Shown: positions 44,638 to 53,199 of the stretch, one piece after another | Layout: the number at the start of each line of letters is the position of its first letter | Position numbering within the stretch: the stretch's first letter is position 1 | Source of the DNA: Bacteroidales bacterium | GTDB lineage: Bacteria; Bacteroidota; Bacteroidia; Bacteroidales; UBA932 | NCBI GenBank assembly: GCA_024694675.1 | Contig: JAILJO010000043.1 | Location: 1-58,779 of the forward strand | Direction of reading: 5' to 3' | Length of the DNA: 58,779 bases | Notes under the pieces: model-generated | The model's input: the letters and a program-made list of their open reading frames with translations, nothing else | The model's database searches: none | What the model was told of the DNA's origin: nothing | Translations under genes and position numbers: made by a program

Positions 44638-45860
44638 ATCAACATGTCAATTGCCTTATAAAGGCACTTTACAAACGTTTTAGCCTCTTCCAGCGTATTA
44701 TACGGGGCGAAGGACACCCTGACCATTCCGGTGGTCTTAAACCGGTCCATAAGAGGCTCTGCGCACATCTGGCCTGAGCGTACAGCTATTCCCATCTTGT
44801 CCAGCAGCAAAGCCAGGTCCTCATGATGAGCTCCCTCTACTGTAAAGGAGAACAGGGGTATTTTCTCTTCCGTTCTACGTGGAACCCCATAGAGCTTAAG
44901 CCTGGAATCCTTTGCAAAAACGCCCAGCAGATATTCTGTAATGGCATTTTGTTCAGCCGCAATCTCCTTGCTTTCGCGCACACATTTAACAAAATCTATT
45001 GCGGGAACAAGCGTAGGAACGCCATTCAGATTCTGGGTTCCGGCCTCAAATTTTGCCGGAAGGGGAGCGTAAGTGGTGCCGGCAAAACTCACCGTGTGGA
45101 TCATCTCTCCGCCACCCATATAAGGAGGCATTATATCCAGCCATTTCTTCTTTCCATATAGAACGCCAGTACCGGTTGCGGCATATAATTTATGGCCTGA
45201 AAAGGCGTAAAAATCACAGTCAAGGTCCTGGACATCTACATTCTCGTGAACTACACCCTGGGCGCCGTCAACAAGGACAGGAACGCCATGTTTATGGCTT
45301 ATTGCCACGAGCTCCTTCACTGGATTAACAAGGCCTAACACATTGGAAATGTGAGAGATAGCCACAATTCTGGTCTTCTCGGAAAAGAGTTTTTCCAGCT
45401 TCTCCGGGAGAAGGGCGCCATTTTCCTCAGTCTCAAGGACTTTGAGATGCGCTCCCTTTCTCTCACAAAGCATCTGCCATGGGACTATATTGGAATGATG
45501 CTCAGCTTCAGAGACTATGATCTCGTCTCCTTCGTGGACAAACGCTTCTCCAAAACTGAAAGCCACAAGATTGATGGAGGCTGTGGCTCCGGAGGTGAAT
45601 ATTATCTCTTCCCGAAGCTCTGCGTTAAGGAACTCTTTGACCGCGTTCCTGGTGTTCTCATATTCATCAGTAGCGTCTGCCGCAAGTTTATGCACGGCAC
45701 GGTGAATATTGGCATTACAACCACGTACAAGGCCGTTCCAACAGGCAACCACAGACTCCGGACGCTGCGACGTAGCGGCATTGTCCAGGTAAATCAAGGG
45801 CTTTCCGTACACGGTAGTGTCCAGAATAGGGAACTGTGCTCTTGCTTCTTTTACGGTCAT
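44634..45860 (-). CDS. sufS: SufS-type cysteine desulfurase
   Basis: The start at 45860 (MTVKEARAQFP) is chosen because a -7 promoter box lies 18 bases upstream; the longer frame would begin inside the promoter. Product 408 residues, PLP-dependent. The PLP lysine is Lys224 in FSGHKLYAATG, His120-His122 region SEAEHHSN is present, and the catalytic Cys366 is in RSGQMCAE. It supplies sulfur for Fe-S clusters; sufBCD are not in the window. Confidence 0.95.
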   Translation of the reverse strand: MTVKEARAQFPILDTTVYGKPLIYLDNAATSQRPESVVACWNGLVRGCNANIHRAVHKLAADATDEYENTRNAVKEFLNAELREEIIFTSGATASINLVAFSFGEAFVHEGDEIIVSEAEHHSNIVPWQMLCERKGAHLKVLETEENGALLPEKLEKLFSEKTRIVAISHISNVLGLVNPVKELVAISHKHGVPVLVDGAQGVVHENVDVQDLDCDFYAFSGHKLYAATGTGVLYGKKKWLDIMPPYMGGGEMIHTVSFAGTTYAPLPAKFEAGTQNLNGVPTLVPAIDFVKCVRESKEIAAEQNAITEYLLGVFAKDSRLKLYGVPRRTEEKIPLFSFTVEGAHHEDLALLLDKMGIAVRSGQMCAEPLMDRFKTTGMVRVSFAPYNTLEEAKTFVKCLYKAIDMLI

Positions 45861-45863
45861 ATG

Positions 45864-45895
45864 TTTGTATAAGTTTGCAAATTTACATATTTTTG
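45864..45895 (+). promoter_or_regulatory. ruvA promoter (TTTG-N20-TATTTTTG)
   Basis: TTTG (45864-45867) and TATTTTTG (45888-45895) have the canonical 20-base spacing. The -7 box ends 4 bases before the ruvA ATG at 45900, predicting a leaderless transcript. It overlaps the sufS promoter on the other strand. Confidence 0.65.
45878..45885 (-). promoter_or_regulatory. -7 promoter element of the sufS operon
   Basis: Minus strand TAAATTTG, 17 bases before the sufS ATG. It lies within the ruvA promoter region, so initiation on the two strands probably competes. Confidence 0.5.
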
Positions 45896-45899
45896 CGTT

Positions 45900-46487
45900 A
45901 TGATAGATTATATAAAGGGACAAATAATTGAATTGACTCCTACGGAGCTCATTCTGGAGAATCACGGAATAGGCTACAGCCTCCTTATTTCGCTACAGAC
46001 ATATGAAGCTTTCGAGCTCAAAACAGAGGCCGTGGCATACGTACACCACTATATCAGGGAGGATGAGGAACTCTTTTACGGCTTCGCCACAAAGGACGAA
46101 AGAGAGCTCTTCAGGCTGCTTATAAGCGTATCTGGCATTGGTGTAGCGTCGGCCAGGATGATGCTATCAACGCTAACTTCTGAAGAGATACGCCAGGCTA
46201 TTCTTTCAGAAGACGTCAATAAGATCAAGAGCGTAAAGGGTCTTGGCCTTAAGAGCGCACAAAGACTTGTCCTGGAACTCAAGGATAAGGTGATTAAAGG
46301 AGAGGGCTCGGAGACTCCCGCACTCTTCAAAGCAGACGGCGGCGCATTGGTGGAAGAAGCCACCACGGCGCTCACGATGTTGGGCTTTACAAAGGCAAAT
46401 ATTTCCAAGGTAATGCCCTCAATTTTAAAGGAAAATCCCACCGCAAAAGTGGAAGAAATCATCAAGGCCGCACTGAAGAAACTTTAG
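45900..46487 (+). CDS. ruvA: Holliday junction branch-migration protein RuvA
   Basis: 195 residues: N-terminal OB fold (MIDYIKGQIIELTPTELILE, YVHHYIREDEELFYGF), helix-hairpin-helix pair (LLISVSGIGVASARMML, VKGLGLKSAQRLVLELKDK) and a C-terminal RuvB-binding helical domain (ALTMLGFTKANISKVMP). It binds four-way junctions and loads RuvB. Single gene; ruvB and ruvC are not nearby. Confidence 0.95.
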   Translation: MIDYIKGQIIELTPTELILENHGIGYSLLISLQTYEAFELKTEAVAYVHHYIREDEELFYGFATKDERELFRLLISVSGIGVASARMMLSTLTSEEIRQAILSEDVNKIKSVKGLGLKSAQRLVLELKDKVIKGEGSETPALFKADGGALVEEATTALTMLGFTKANISKVMPSILKENPTAKVEEIIKAALKKL

Positions 46488-46511
46488 TGGCAAACGGCGG
46501 AAGGCTGGTGG

Positions 46512-48380
46512 TTACCGGCCAAAAAACACGAGTAAAACAGAGATATCGGCAGGTGAAACACCTGATATTCTAGAGGCCTGGGCAATGGTTCCGGGCCTAT
46601 ATTTTGTGAGTTTCTGACGGCACTCTATAGAGAGTCCGGAGAGAGAGTCAAAGTCGAAGTTATCAGGGATCTTTATATACTCCAAACGGGCGTTTTTCTC
46701 AGCCTGCAACTTCTCCCTATCAAGGTATCCGGAATACTTAATGGCAGTCTCTACCGAATTAACAACTTCGGATGAAAAATGTTCATTTGTTCCACGTGGA
46801 ACAATTTGGAGCAATTCCTCCAGATTAAGTTCAGGACGAGAGACTAATTCCGCCAAATGCTTAGACTCAGATAGCGTTGAACTGCCCTTTGAAAGCAAAT
46901 AATCATTAACCTCTGAGGCTTTTACTTTACGATGATCACAGTATTCAGAAAGGGTTTCTATCTGCTCTTGCTTGAGCATAACAAGCTTATAACGCTGCTC
47001 TGAGGCCAATCCCAGCTCATATGAAAGCGCCGTTAGACGGCTGTCTGCATTATCCTGACGCAGAAGAATCCTATATTCAGCACGCGAGGTAAACATCCTG
47101 TAAGGCTCATCAACTCCCTTGCAAATAAGGTCATCTATAAGAACTCCTATATAAGCCTGATCCCTTCTAAGGATAAAAGGCTCACGTCCTGAAACCTTCA
47201 AATGTGCATTTATACCAGCAACTATTCCCTGCGCACCTGCTTCCTCGTAACCAGTTGTACCATTGACCTGACCGGCCAGATAAAGGCTCTCGATTACCCG
47301 GGATTCTAGAGTATAATTAAGATATTGAGGATCAAAATAATCGTATTCCACGGCATATGCCGGTTTGAATACTTCAACGTTCTCAAGGCCTTTTATGGCA
47401 TGCATGGCCTCCATCTGAACCTCCAAGGGGAGAGAAGATGAAAACCCTTGCAGATAGTACTCTGGGGAGTCTTTTCCCTCCGGTTCCAGGAAGAGTTGAT
47501 GGGAATCCTTATCGGCAAAAGTGCGAAGCTTATCCTCTATACTTGGACAGTAGCGCGGACCTTTCCCTTGTATCATTCCGGTAAAGAGGGGAGACTCATC
47601 AAATCCAGATTTAAGAATCTCATGAACCTTCAGATTGGTATGAAGGATATAACATTCCATCTGACCGCGTCCGTCCTGGACAGCTGAAGGCACATCCAGA
47701 AAAGAGAACCGTTCCGGAGAAGCGTCTCCTTCCTGACGGAGAAGTCTGGAAAAGTCGACGGAACGGATGTCGATTCGCGGAGGAGTTCCGGTCTTCATCC
47801 GGGCAACCGGAATTCCGGCTGAAGCGAGCTGATCCGAAATTCCATAACTCGCCTTCTCTCCAATCCGGCCTCCTTCGAAGGAGTGACGGCCGACAAACAT
47901 TTTTCCGTTAAGGAAGGTTCCCGCAGTCAAAATAACCGCTTCAGAGTAAAAAATAGCACCTGTAATTGTCCTGACTCCGCAGATTTTTTGATTCTCAAAG
48001 AGAAAACTCTCCGCAAAATCCGCGTAAATCTTTAATTTTGAATTACTTAGAAGGAAAGAGAGCCACGTCTTTGAAAAGAGCTGTTTATCACACTGTGCGC
48101 GGGGGCTCCACATTGCCGGCCCTTTGGAGCGATTTAGCATCCTGAACTGTAGGGTTGCGGCGTCAGTGACCAGTCCCATGTATCCGCCAAGGGCATCAAT
48201 CTCCCGGACTATCTGACCTTTGGCAATTCCGCCAACAGCTGGGTTGCAACTCATCTTGGCAAGACCGTTCAAATCAGGAGTTAGGAGCAAAACCGACGAT
48301 CCCATGTTGGCCGCAGCCATTGCAGCCTCACATCCGGCATGTCCGCCACCAACCACAATTATGTCAAAGCGGTTTGTCAT
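46512..48380 (-). CDS. mnmG: tRNA uridine-5-carboxymethylaminomethyl(34) synthesis enzyme MnmG
   Basis: 622 residues. The FAD-binding motif IVVGGGHAGCEAA is at the N-terminus; other blocks are CNPAVGGIAKGQIVREIDALGG, GTFLNGKMFVGRHSFEGGRIGE, KTGTPPRID and the C-terminal LEYIKIPDNFDFDSLSGLS. With MnmE it modifies U34 of several tRNAs. Its ATG overlaps the ybeY stop (ATGA). Confidence 0.97.
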   Translation of the reverse strand: MTNRFDIIVVGGGHAGCEAAMAAANMGSSVLLLTPDLNGLAKMSCNPAVGGIAKGQIVREIDALGGYMGLVTDAATLQFRMLNRSKGPAMWSPRAQCDKQLFSKTWLSFLLSNSKLKIYADFAESFLFENQKICGVRTITGAIFYSEAVILTAGTFLNGKMFVGRHSFEGGRIGEKASYGISDQLASAGIPVARMKTGTPPRIDIRSVDFSRLLRQEGDASPERFSFLDVPSAVQDGRGQMECYILHTNLKVHEILKSGFDESPLFTGMIQGKGPRYCPSIEDKLRTFADKDSHQLFLEPEGKDSPEYYLQGFSSSLPLEVQMEAMHAIKGLENVEVFKPAYAVEYDYFDPQYLNYTLESRVIESLYLAGQVNGTTGYEEAGAQGIVAGINAHLKVSGREPFILRRDQAYIGVLIDDLICKGVDEPYRMFTSRAEYRILLRQDNADSRLTALSYELGLASEQRYKLVMLKQEQIETLSEYCDHRKVKASEVNDYLLSKGSSTLSESKHLAELVSRPELNLEELLQIVPRGTNEHFSSEVVNSVETAIKYSGYLDREKLQAEKNARLEYIKIPDNFDFDSLSGLSIECRQKLTKYRPGTIAQASRISGVSPADISVLLVFFGR

Positions 48381-48799
48381 AAGAGAGTCTTCCTGAGTTC
48401 GAGGTATTGATCCTCCTTGGAACGCATCATGGCCACATCAGGTTCTGTGTGATCATCATATCCTATAAGATGAAGGACGCCGTGAACAATTACGCGGTTT
48501 AACTCGTCCTCAAAGCAAGTTTTATAGAAAACAGAGTTTTCCTTTACGGAGTCAACACTGATGAAGAGGTCTCCTGAAACACAAGCACCCTCGCAGTAAT
48601 CAAAAGTAATTATATCAGTATAATAATCGTGTCCCAGATATTTTATGTTGACACCCAATAAATATTTATCGGAACAAAATATAACCGAAACAGCACCTAG
48701 CTTCTTGCCTTCATTGGCGCATACTTGCTTTAACCAATTAGAATTGAGCCTTTTATACTTGAAAACAAAGGATGTGTCCTGTGTAAAATAGGAGACCAT
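48377..48799 (-). CDS. ybeY: Endoribonuclease YbeY (rRNA maturation)
   Basis: 140 residues with the zinc motif HGVLHLIGYDDHTEPD near the C-terminus and the strand YTDIITFDYCEG. It acts in 16S rRNA 3'-end processing and ribosome quality control. It is first in a two-gene operon with mnmG and divergent from hflX. Confidence 0.93.
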   Translation of the reverse strand: MVSYFTQDTSFVFKYKRLNSNWLKQVCANEGKKLGAVSVIFCSDKYLLGVNIKYLGHDYYTDIITFDYCEGACVSGDLFISVDSVKENSVFYKTCFEDELNRVIVHGVLHLIGYDDHTEPDVAMMRSKEDQYLELRKTLL

Positions 48800-48814
48800 A
48801 TTTTAAAGTTTCTG

Positions 48815-48822
48815 CAAAATTA
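48815..48822 (-). promoter_or_regulatory. -7 promoter element of ybeY-mnmG
   Basis: Minus strand TAATTTTG, 15 bases before the ybeY ATG, with a -33-like TTG 21 bases upstream (48844-48846). It lies one base from the hflX -7 box on the opposite strand. Confidence 0.5.
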
Positions 48823-48823
48823 G

Positions 48824-48831
48824 TAAATTTG
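48824..48831 (+). promoter_or_regulatory. -7 promoter element of hflX
   Basis: TAAATTTG ends 6 bases before the ATG at 48838, so the transcript is probably leaderless or nearly so. This also argues against the TTG at 48829 as start, since that codon lies inside the box. Confidence 0.5.
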
Positions 48832-48837
48832 CGTGAT

Positions 48838-50022
48838 ATGAGCCAATTTAAGACCAATAAAGCAGTGTTTGTTGGGGCCATCCTGGAAAAGGGAGCGGAG
48901 CTCAAGGTGCAGGAGTACCTTGAGGAGCTCCAGTTCCTGGCAGAGACCGCCGGTGCAATGGGGGACAAGATGTTCACCCAGCGCATGGACCGACCGGACA
49001 AGGCCACCTACATAGGCCCAGGCAAGCTTGAGGAGATAAAGAATTACTGCGAGGCTAACGAGATAGAGTACGTAATCTTTGACGATGAGCTCACGGGCAT
49101 GCAGCAGAGAAACATAGAAAAGGTTATCTCCTGCAGCGACGTAATAGACCGTACAAGCCTTATACTTGAGATTTTTGCCCAGAGAGCCAAGACTTCATAC
49201 GCCAAAATGCAGGTGGAACTGGCTCACTACCAGTACATGCTACCTCGTCTGGCTGGCATGTGGACGCACCTGGAGCGCCAAAGAGGCGGTATGGGAACCC
49301 GCGGCGGTATGGGTGAAACCCAGATAGAGATAGACCGCCGAATAGTGAAGCAGCGTATAGCCAAACTCAAGGAAGATCTGAAAAAGGTTGACCGTCAGAT
49401 GGCTACACAAAGAGGCAACAGAGGCTCTCTGGTGCGCCTGGCGCTGGTTGGATATACCAATGTAGGCAAGAGCACCATCATGAATCTGCTGGCAAAATCT
49501 GATGTCTTTGCGGAAAACAAGCTCTTCGCCACGTTGGATACAACTGTAAGGAAGGTTGTGATAGAGAATGTCCCCTTCTTGCTGAGTGATACCGTAGGCT
49601 TCATCCGCAAACTTCCCACCCAGCTGGTGGAAGCTTTCAAGAGCACCCTTGATGAAGTAAGGGAGGCCGATGTTCTCCTCCACGTGGTAGACATTTCTCA
49701 TCCGGACTTCGAGGAGCAGATGCAGGTGGTGGAGCAGACGCTCAAAGATATCGGTGCTCTGAACAAGCCGGTGTATGTCATCTTCAACAAGGTGGACGCC
49801 TACACTTACGAGGCATATGATGAGTTCTCGCTGACGCCAAAACGGCCTGTAAACCGGACCCTTGAAGAGCTAAAAAACAGCTGGATTGCGGAAGAAAAAA
49901 CACCTTGCATTTTCATGTCGGCAAAAGAGAGAATTGGAGTAGAGAAACTGAGGAACGACCTCTACAAGATAGTGTCGGAAATCCACGCCGGCCGCTATCC
50001 TTTCAATAACTTTTTATGGTAA
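48838..50022 (+). CDS. hflX: Ribosome-associated GTPase HflX
   Basis: 394 residues from ATG 48838. The N-terminal HflX domain contains RMDRPDKATYIGPGKLEEI and GMGTRGGMGETQIEIDRR; the G domain has GYTNVGKST (G1), DTVGFIRKLP (G3) and FNKVDAY (G4). HflX splits stalled ribosomes under stress. No hfq is nearby, as usual for Bacteroidetes. A 117-base gene-free gap follows. Confidence 0.95.
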   Translation: MSQFKTNKAVFVGAILEKGAELKVQEYLEELQFLAETAGAMGDKMFTQRMDRPDKATYIGPGKLEEIKNYCEANEIEYVIFDDELTGMQQRNIEKVISCSDVIDRTSLILEIFAQRAKTSYAKMQVELAHYQYMLPRLAGMWTHLERQRGGMGTRGGMGETQIEIDRRIVKQRIAKLKEDLKKVDRQMATQRGNRGSLVRLALVGYTNVGKSTIMNLLAKSDVFAENKLFATLDTTVRKVVIENVPFLLSDTVGFIRKLPTQLVEAFKSTLDEVREADVLLHVVDISHPDFEEQMQVVEQTLKDIGALNKPVYVIFNKVDAYTYEAYDEFSLTPKRPVNRTLEELKNSWIAEEKTPCIFMSAKERIGVEKLRNDLYKIVSEIHAGRYPFNNFLW

Positions 50023-50139
50023 TTGATAGCGTTTTTTCAGGCGAAGACCACCAAAATGCCCTATTATTCCCCTAATACCACAGTTTTTGACCGGCCAGTT
50101 GAAATAAAAAGAACAATTCTTTTGAATTTATAAAAAGTA

Positions 50140-53100
50140 GTGTTTACCTTGAATAGAAAAGCGTTATTTGCAAGCGTCTTTTTACTGTTGGAAGCGTCAA
50201 TTTTGGCCTTCTCACAGCGTCCGGAAGAGCTTGCGCTGTTCCGCGGAAGGACCCAAAATGTCTACCCGTTCAAGTACAACGGAACCTTCTACCTGGAGTC
50301 TAAAAAATTCCAGAAGGGCAGCGTATATTATAATGGAAAAGAGTACCAGGATATTTACATGAACCTGGATGCATACGCCATGGACCTTCTGGCAAAACCG
50401 GAAGAAAAATCCGGCGCAACCATTCTTTTCCGCGAGCAGGTTGCCTGGTTCACCCTTGGCGGCAAGCACTTCATCAATCTCAAATACTATGGTATAGAGA
50501 AAGCAGAAGACGCATACTACCAGATTGCCAAAGACGGCAAGTCTCCTCTCCTTATCCTTGGAAAGAAAGTCTTCCGCACAAGCGCAAACGGCCTCAGCCC
50601 CCAGATGCAGGCCAGGATGGACGGCAATTATGACGCTACCGTAGTAAACTATTTCGACACAGAAGAGACATTCTGGGCCACCGAAAACGGCACCCTTGTG
50701 AAGCTTAGCGCCAAGAAATGGAAAAAGCGCATGGCTGCAAGTTCCAACCCTGAAGAGAGCCCTTTCAAGAAGGAAAAAACCGTATGGCACCCTCTGGAAA
50801 ATGCAAAGGACGATGGTTTCGTCCAGCCCCAGGGCCGTCTGAGCGCCTCCATCGGCCTGCCTGACAGGTACTTCTCTGAAATCACAAAGGAAGACACTGT
50901 CACGGTAGAGTATGTAAGTAACGCCATGGTGGCCACATTCAGGAACAAGACATATATTATAGGTGAAGAGGGCAAGGCGAAAGGCAAAACTGCCATCCTC
51001 AGCGGAACCGTCTTCGAGGCGGAAAGCGGCATGCCCCTCCCGGGAGTTATAATCCATGACGATAACTCCGGCACCTATGCCCGCTCTGACAAGAGGGGCC
51101 GCTACAGCATCTCCCTTCCACTTGGAGAGAACACCCTCAACTTCGAGGCGGAGTCCAAGGAAAGCCTTCCCTTGAAGATAAACATGCTCTCCGCCGGCAC
51201 CTTCGAGGTGGTTATGACAGAGAAAATCAACCTCCTGAAGGGCTCCATAGTGTCCGCCAGCAGCATGCAGCAGCACAGGACAACCGGTATGGGCATGGAA
51301 AACGTGAATATCAAGACGTTAGCCAAGATCCCTTCCGCCTTTGGAGAGGGTGATATAATCAAGGCTGTCCTCACCCTTCCGGGCGTCAAGACCGTGGGTG
51401 AGGCCTCCGGCGGTTTCAACGTCAGGGGCGGCTCCGCAGACCAGAACCTCATCCTCTTCAACGACAACACCATCTACAACCCCAGCCACATGTTCGGCGT
51501 ATTCTCCGCCTTCAATCCGGACCTGGTGGACAACGTGGAGCTGTACAAGAGTTCCATCCCGGCGGAGTACGGGGGGAGGATATCGTCAGTGCTGAGCGTA
51601 AAGAGCAAGGACGGCGACCCTAACCGCTTCAAGGGCTCCCTGGGAATAGGCCTCCTGACCAGCCGGGCGCATGTGGAAGTGCCAATCGTCAAAGGCAAGA
51701 CAACCCTGGTGGCGGGGGCCAGGACAACCTATTCAGACTGGCTTCTGGGCAAGCTTCCGGAAGACAGCGCATACTCCGGAGGCAGCGCCGGATTCACCGA
51801 TGCCAACCTCTCCGTGACCCACCGCTTCAACGACAGAAACACCCTCCAGGGCTTCGCCTACTTCGCCACGGACAAATTCTCCTTCAGCGGCGACACCACG
51901 TTCAACTACACCAACCTCAACGCCTCCATAGTCTTCCGCCACAAGGGGGACGATGGCTCCGGCATGAAAGTGAGCGGCGGCTTCGATTATTACGGAAACG
52001 TAGTGGGCGCGCACTCGTGGTCATCGGCCTCGTACGACCTCACAACCACCATCCGCCAGGCCTTTCTGAAGGCTAAACGCACCCGCCCCTTCGGCAGCCA
52101 CACAGTATCCTACGGGGCCGATTTCGTGGGCTATTCCCTCACCCCCGGCAAGATGGATCCGTACGGTGATATCTCCACGGTTAAAGCATCGGCCCTTGCC
52201 GATGAACACGCCCTTGAACCCGCCCTTTACGCCAGCGACAACTGGACCATATCCGACCCATTCTCCGTAGAGGCCGGCGTCCGCCTGGGAGGCTTCATCT
52301 TCCTGGACGATCCAAAATTCTACGGCGGCCCGGAATTCCGCCTGTCCGGAAAGTATTCTCCCGTGAGCAACCTTTCCTTCAAGGCCGGATTCAACACCAT
52401 GCGCCAGTATATCCACCTCATTTCCAATACTTCATCGGTCTCGCCTATGGATACGTGGAAGCTCAGCGACGGCAATATTGCCCCCACAACGGGCTGGCAG
52501 GGCGCCGCTGGAGCATACTGGACGCTGCTGAGCATAGGCCTGGACCTTTCCGTGGAAGGCTATTACAAGCAGTCCCGTAACGCCCTTGACTACAAGCCCG
52601 GCGCAACCCTTATCATGAATCCCAACCTGGCAGATGACCTTGTCCCCGTGGAAGGAAAGGCCTACGGCGTTGAGGTCATGCTCAAACGCCCGGCGGGAAA
52701 ACTCACCGGCTGGATGTCCTACAGCTACTCCAGGAGCCTCCTGAAGGAAATGCAGGACAGGGGCACAAACACCATCAACAATGGCGATTGGTACAACGCT
52801 CCGTACGACAAGCCGCATGAGTTCAAACTGGCCGGAAACTACGCTTTCACCCACCGCTACAGCGCATCGGTGAACGTGGATTATTCCACCGGAAGGCCAG
52901 TGACCGTGCCTGTGGGGAAATACTATTACGGAGGCGCCTACCGCCTGCTGTACTCTGAGCGCAACACCCACCGCATCCCGGACTATTTCCGTGTGGACGC
53001 GGCGTTCAACATCGACCCGGGACACTACCTGAAGGCCATCGCACACACCACCATTACCCTTGGTGTGTACAACGTTACCGGACGGAAAAACCCTTACTCC

Positions 53101-53199
53101 GTGTTCTTCCGCACAAACGGCCTAGGCGAAGTGAAGGGCTACATGCTCTCTGTTTTCGCCACCCAGGTTCCCTACATAAACCTTAATATCCTCTTCTGA
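50140..53199 (+). CDS. TonB-dependent receptor with an N-terminal extension domain
   Basis: 1019 residues if started at GTG 50140; TTG at 50149 gives a cleaner signal peptide (MNRKALFASVFLLLEAS). No ATG start is available. After the signal, about residues 28-275 form a separate domain (FYLESKKFQKGSVYYNGKEY, FTLGGKHFINLKYYG) like small stand-alone Bacteroidetes proteins. Then come a CarboxypepD_reg-like domain (about 285-362), a plug (about 385-490: GGFNVRGGSADQNLIL, SSIPAEYGGRISSVLSV) and an outer-membrane barrel. This plug subtype is usually found with DUF4249 proteins, as here. The substrate is unknown, and no SusD partner is present. The stop overlaps the next gene's ATG. Confidence 0.88.
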   Translation: MFTLNRKALFASVFLLLEASILAFSQRPEELALFRGRTQNVYPFKYNGTFYLESKKFQKGSVYYNGKEYQDIYMNLDAYAMDLLAKPEEKSGATILFREQVAWFTLGGKHFINLKYYGIEKAEDAYYQIAKDGKSPLLILGKKVFRTSANGLSPQMQARMDGNYDATVVNYFDTEETFWATENGTLVKLSAKKWKKRMAASSNPEESPFKKEKTVWHPLENAKDDGFVQPQGRLSASIGLPDRYFSEITKEDTVTVEYVSNAMVATFRNKTYIIGEEGKAKGKTAILSGTVFEAESGMPLPGVIIHDDNSGTYARSDKRGRYSISLPLGENTLNFEAESKESLPLKINMLSAGTFEVVMTEKINLLKGSIVSASSMQQHRTTGMGMENVNIKTLAKIPSAFGEGDIIKAVLTLPGVKTVGEASGGFNVRGGSADQNLILFNDNTIYNPSHMFGVFSAFNPDLVDNVELYKSSIPAEYGGRISSVLSVKSKDGDPNRFKGSLGIGLLTSRAHVEVPIVKGKTTLVAGARTTYSDWLLGKLPEDSAYSGGSAGFTDANLSVTHRFNDRNTLQGFAYFATDKFSFSGDTTFNYTNLNASIVFRHKGDDGSGMKVSGGFDYYGNVVGAHSWSSASYDLTTTIRQAFLKAKRTRPFGSHTVSYGADFVGYSLTPGKMDPYGDISTVKASALADEHALEPALYASDNWTISDPFSVEAGVRLGGFIFLDDPKFYGGPEFRLSGKYSPVSNLSFKAGFNTMRQYIHLISNTSSVSPMDTWKLSDGNIAPTTGWQGAAGAYWTLLSIGLDLSVEGYYKQSRNALDYKPGATLIMNPNLADDLVPVEGKAYGVEVMLKRPAGKLTGWMSYSYSRSLLKEMQDRGTNTINNGDWYNAPYDKPHEFKLAGNYAFTHRYSASVNVDYSTGRPVTVPVGKYYYGGAYRLLYSERNTHRIPDYFRVDAAFNIDPGHYLKAIAHTTITLGVYNVTGRKNPYSVFFRTNGLGEVKGYMLSVFATQVPYINLNILF

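Noticed and set aside
48829..48837. TTG at 48829 as the hflX start
   Set aside because: It lies inside the -7 promoter box; the ATG at 48838 is better placed.
50084..50151. Canonical promoter for the receptor operon
   Set aside because: TTTTTG (50084-50089) and TTCTTTTG (50117-50124) are 27 bases apart and the second has a mismatch; TACCTTG at 50145 would overlap the start codon. No convincing assignment.
50212..51276. 354-codon minus-strand frame
   Set aside because: It is antisense to the TonB-dependent receptor, with no signal peptide or recognisable motif.
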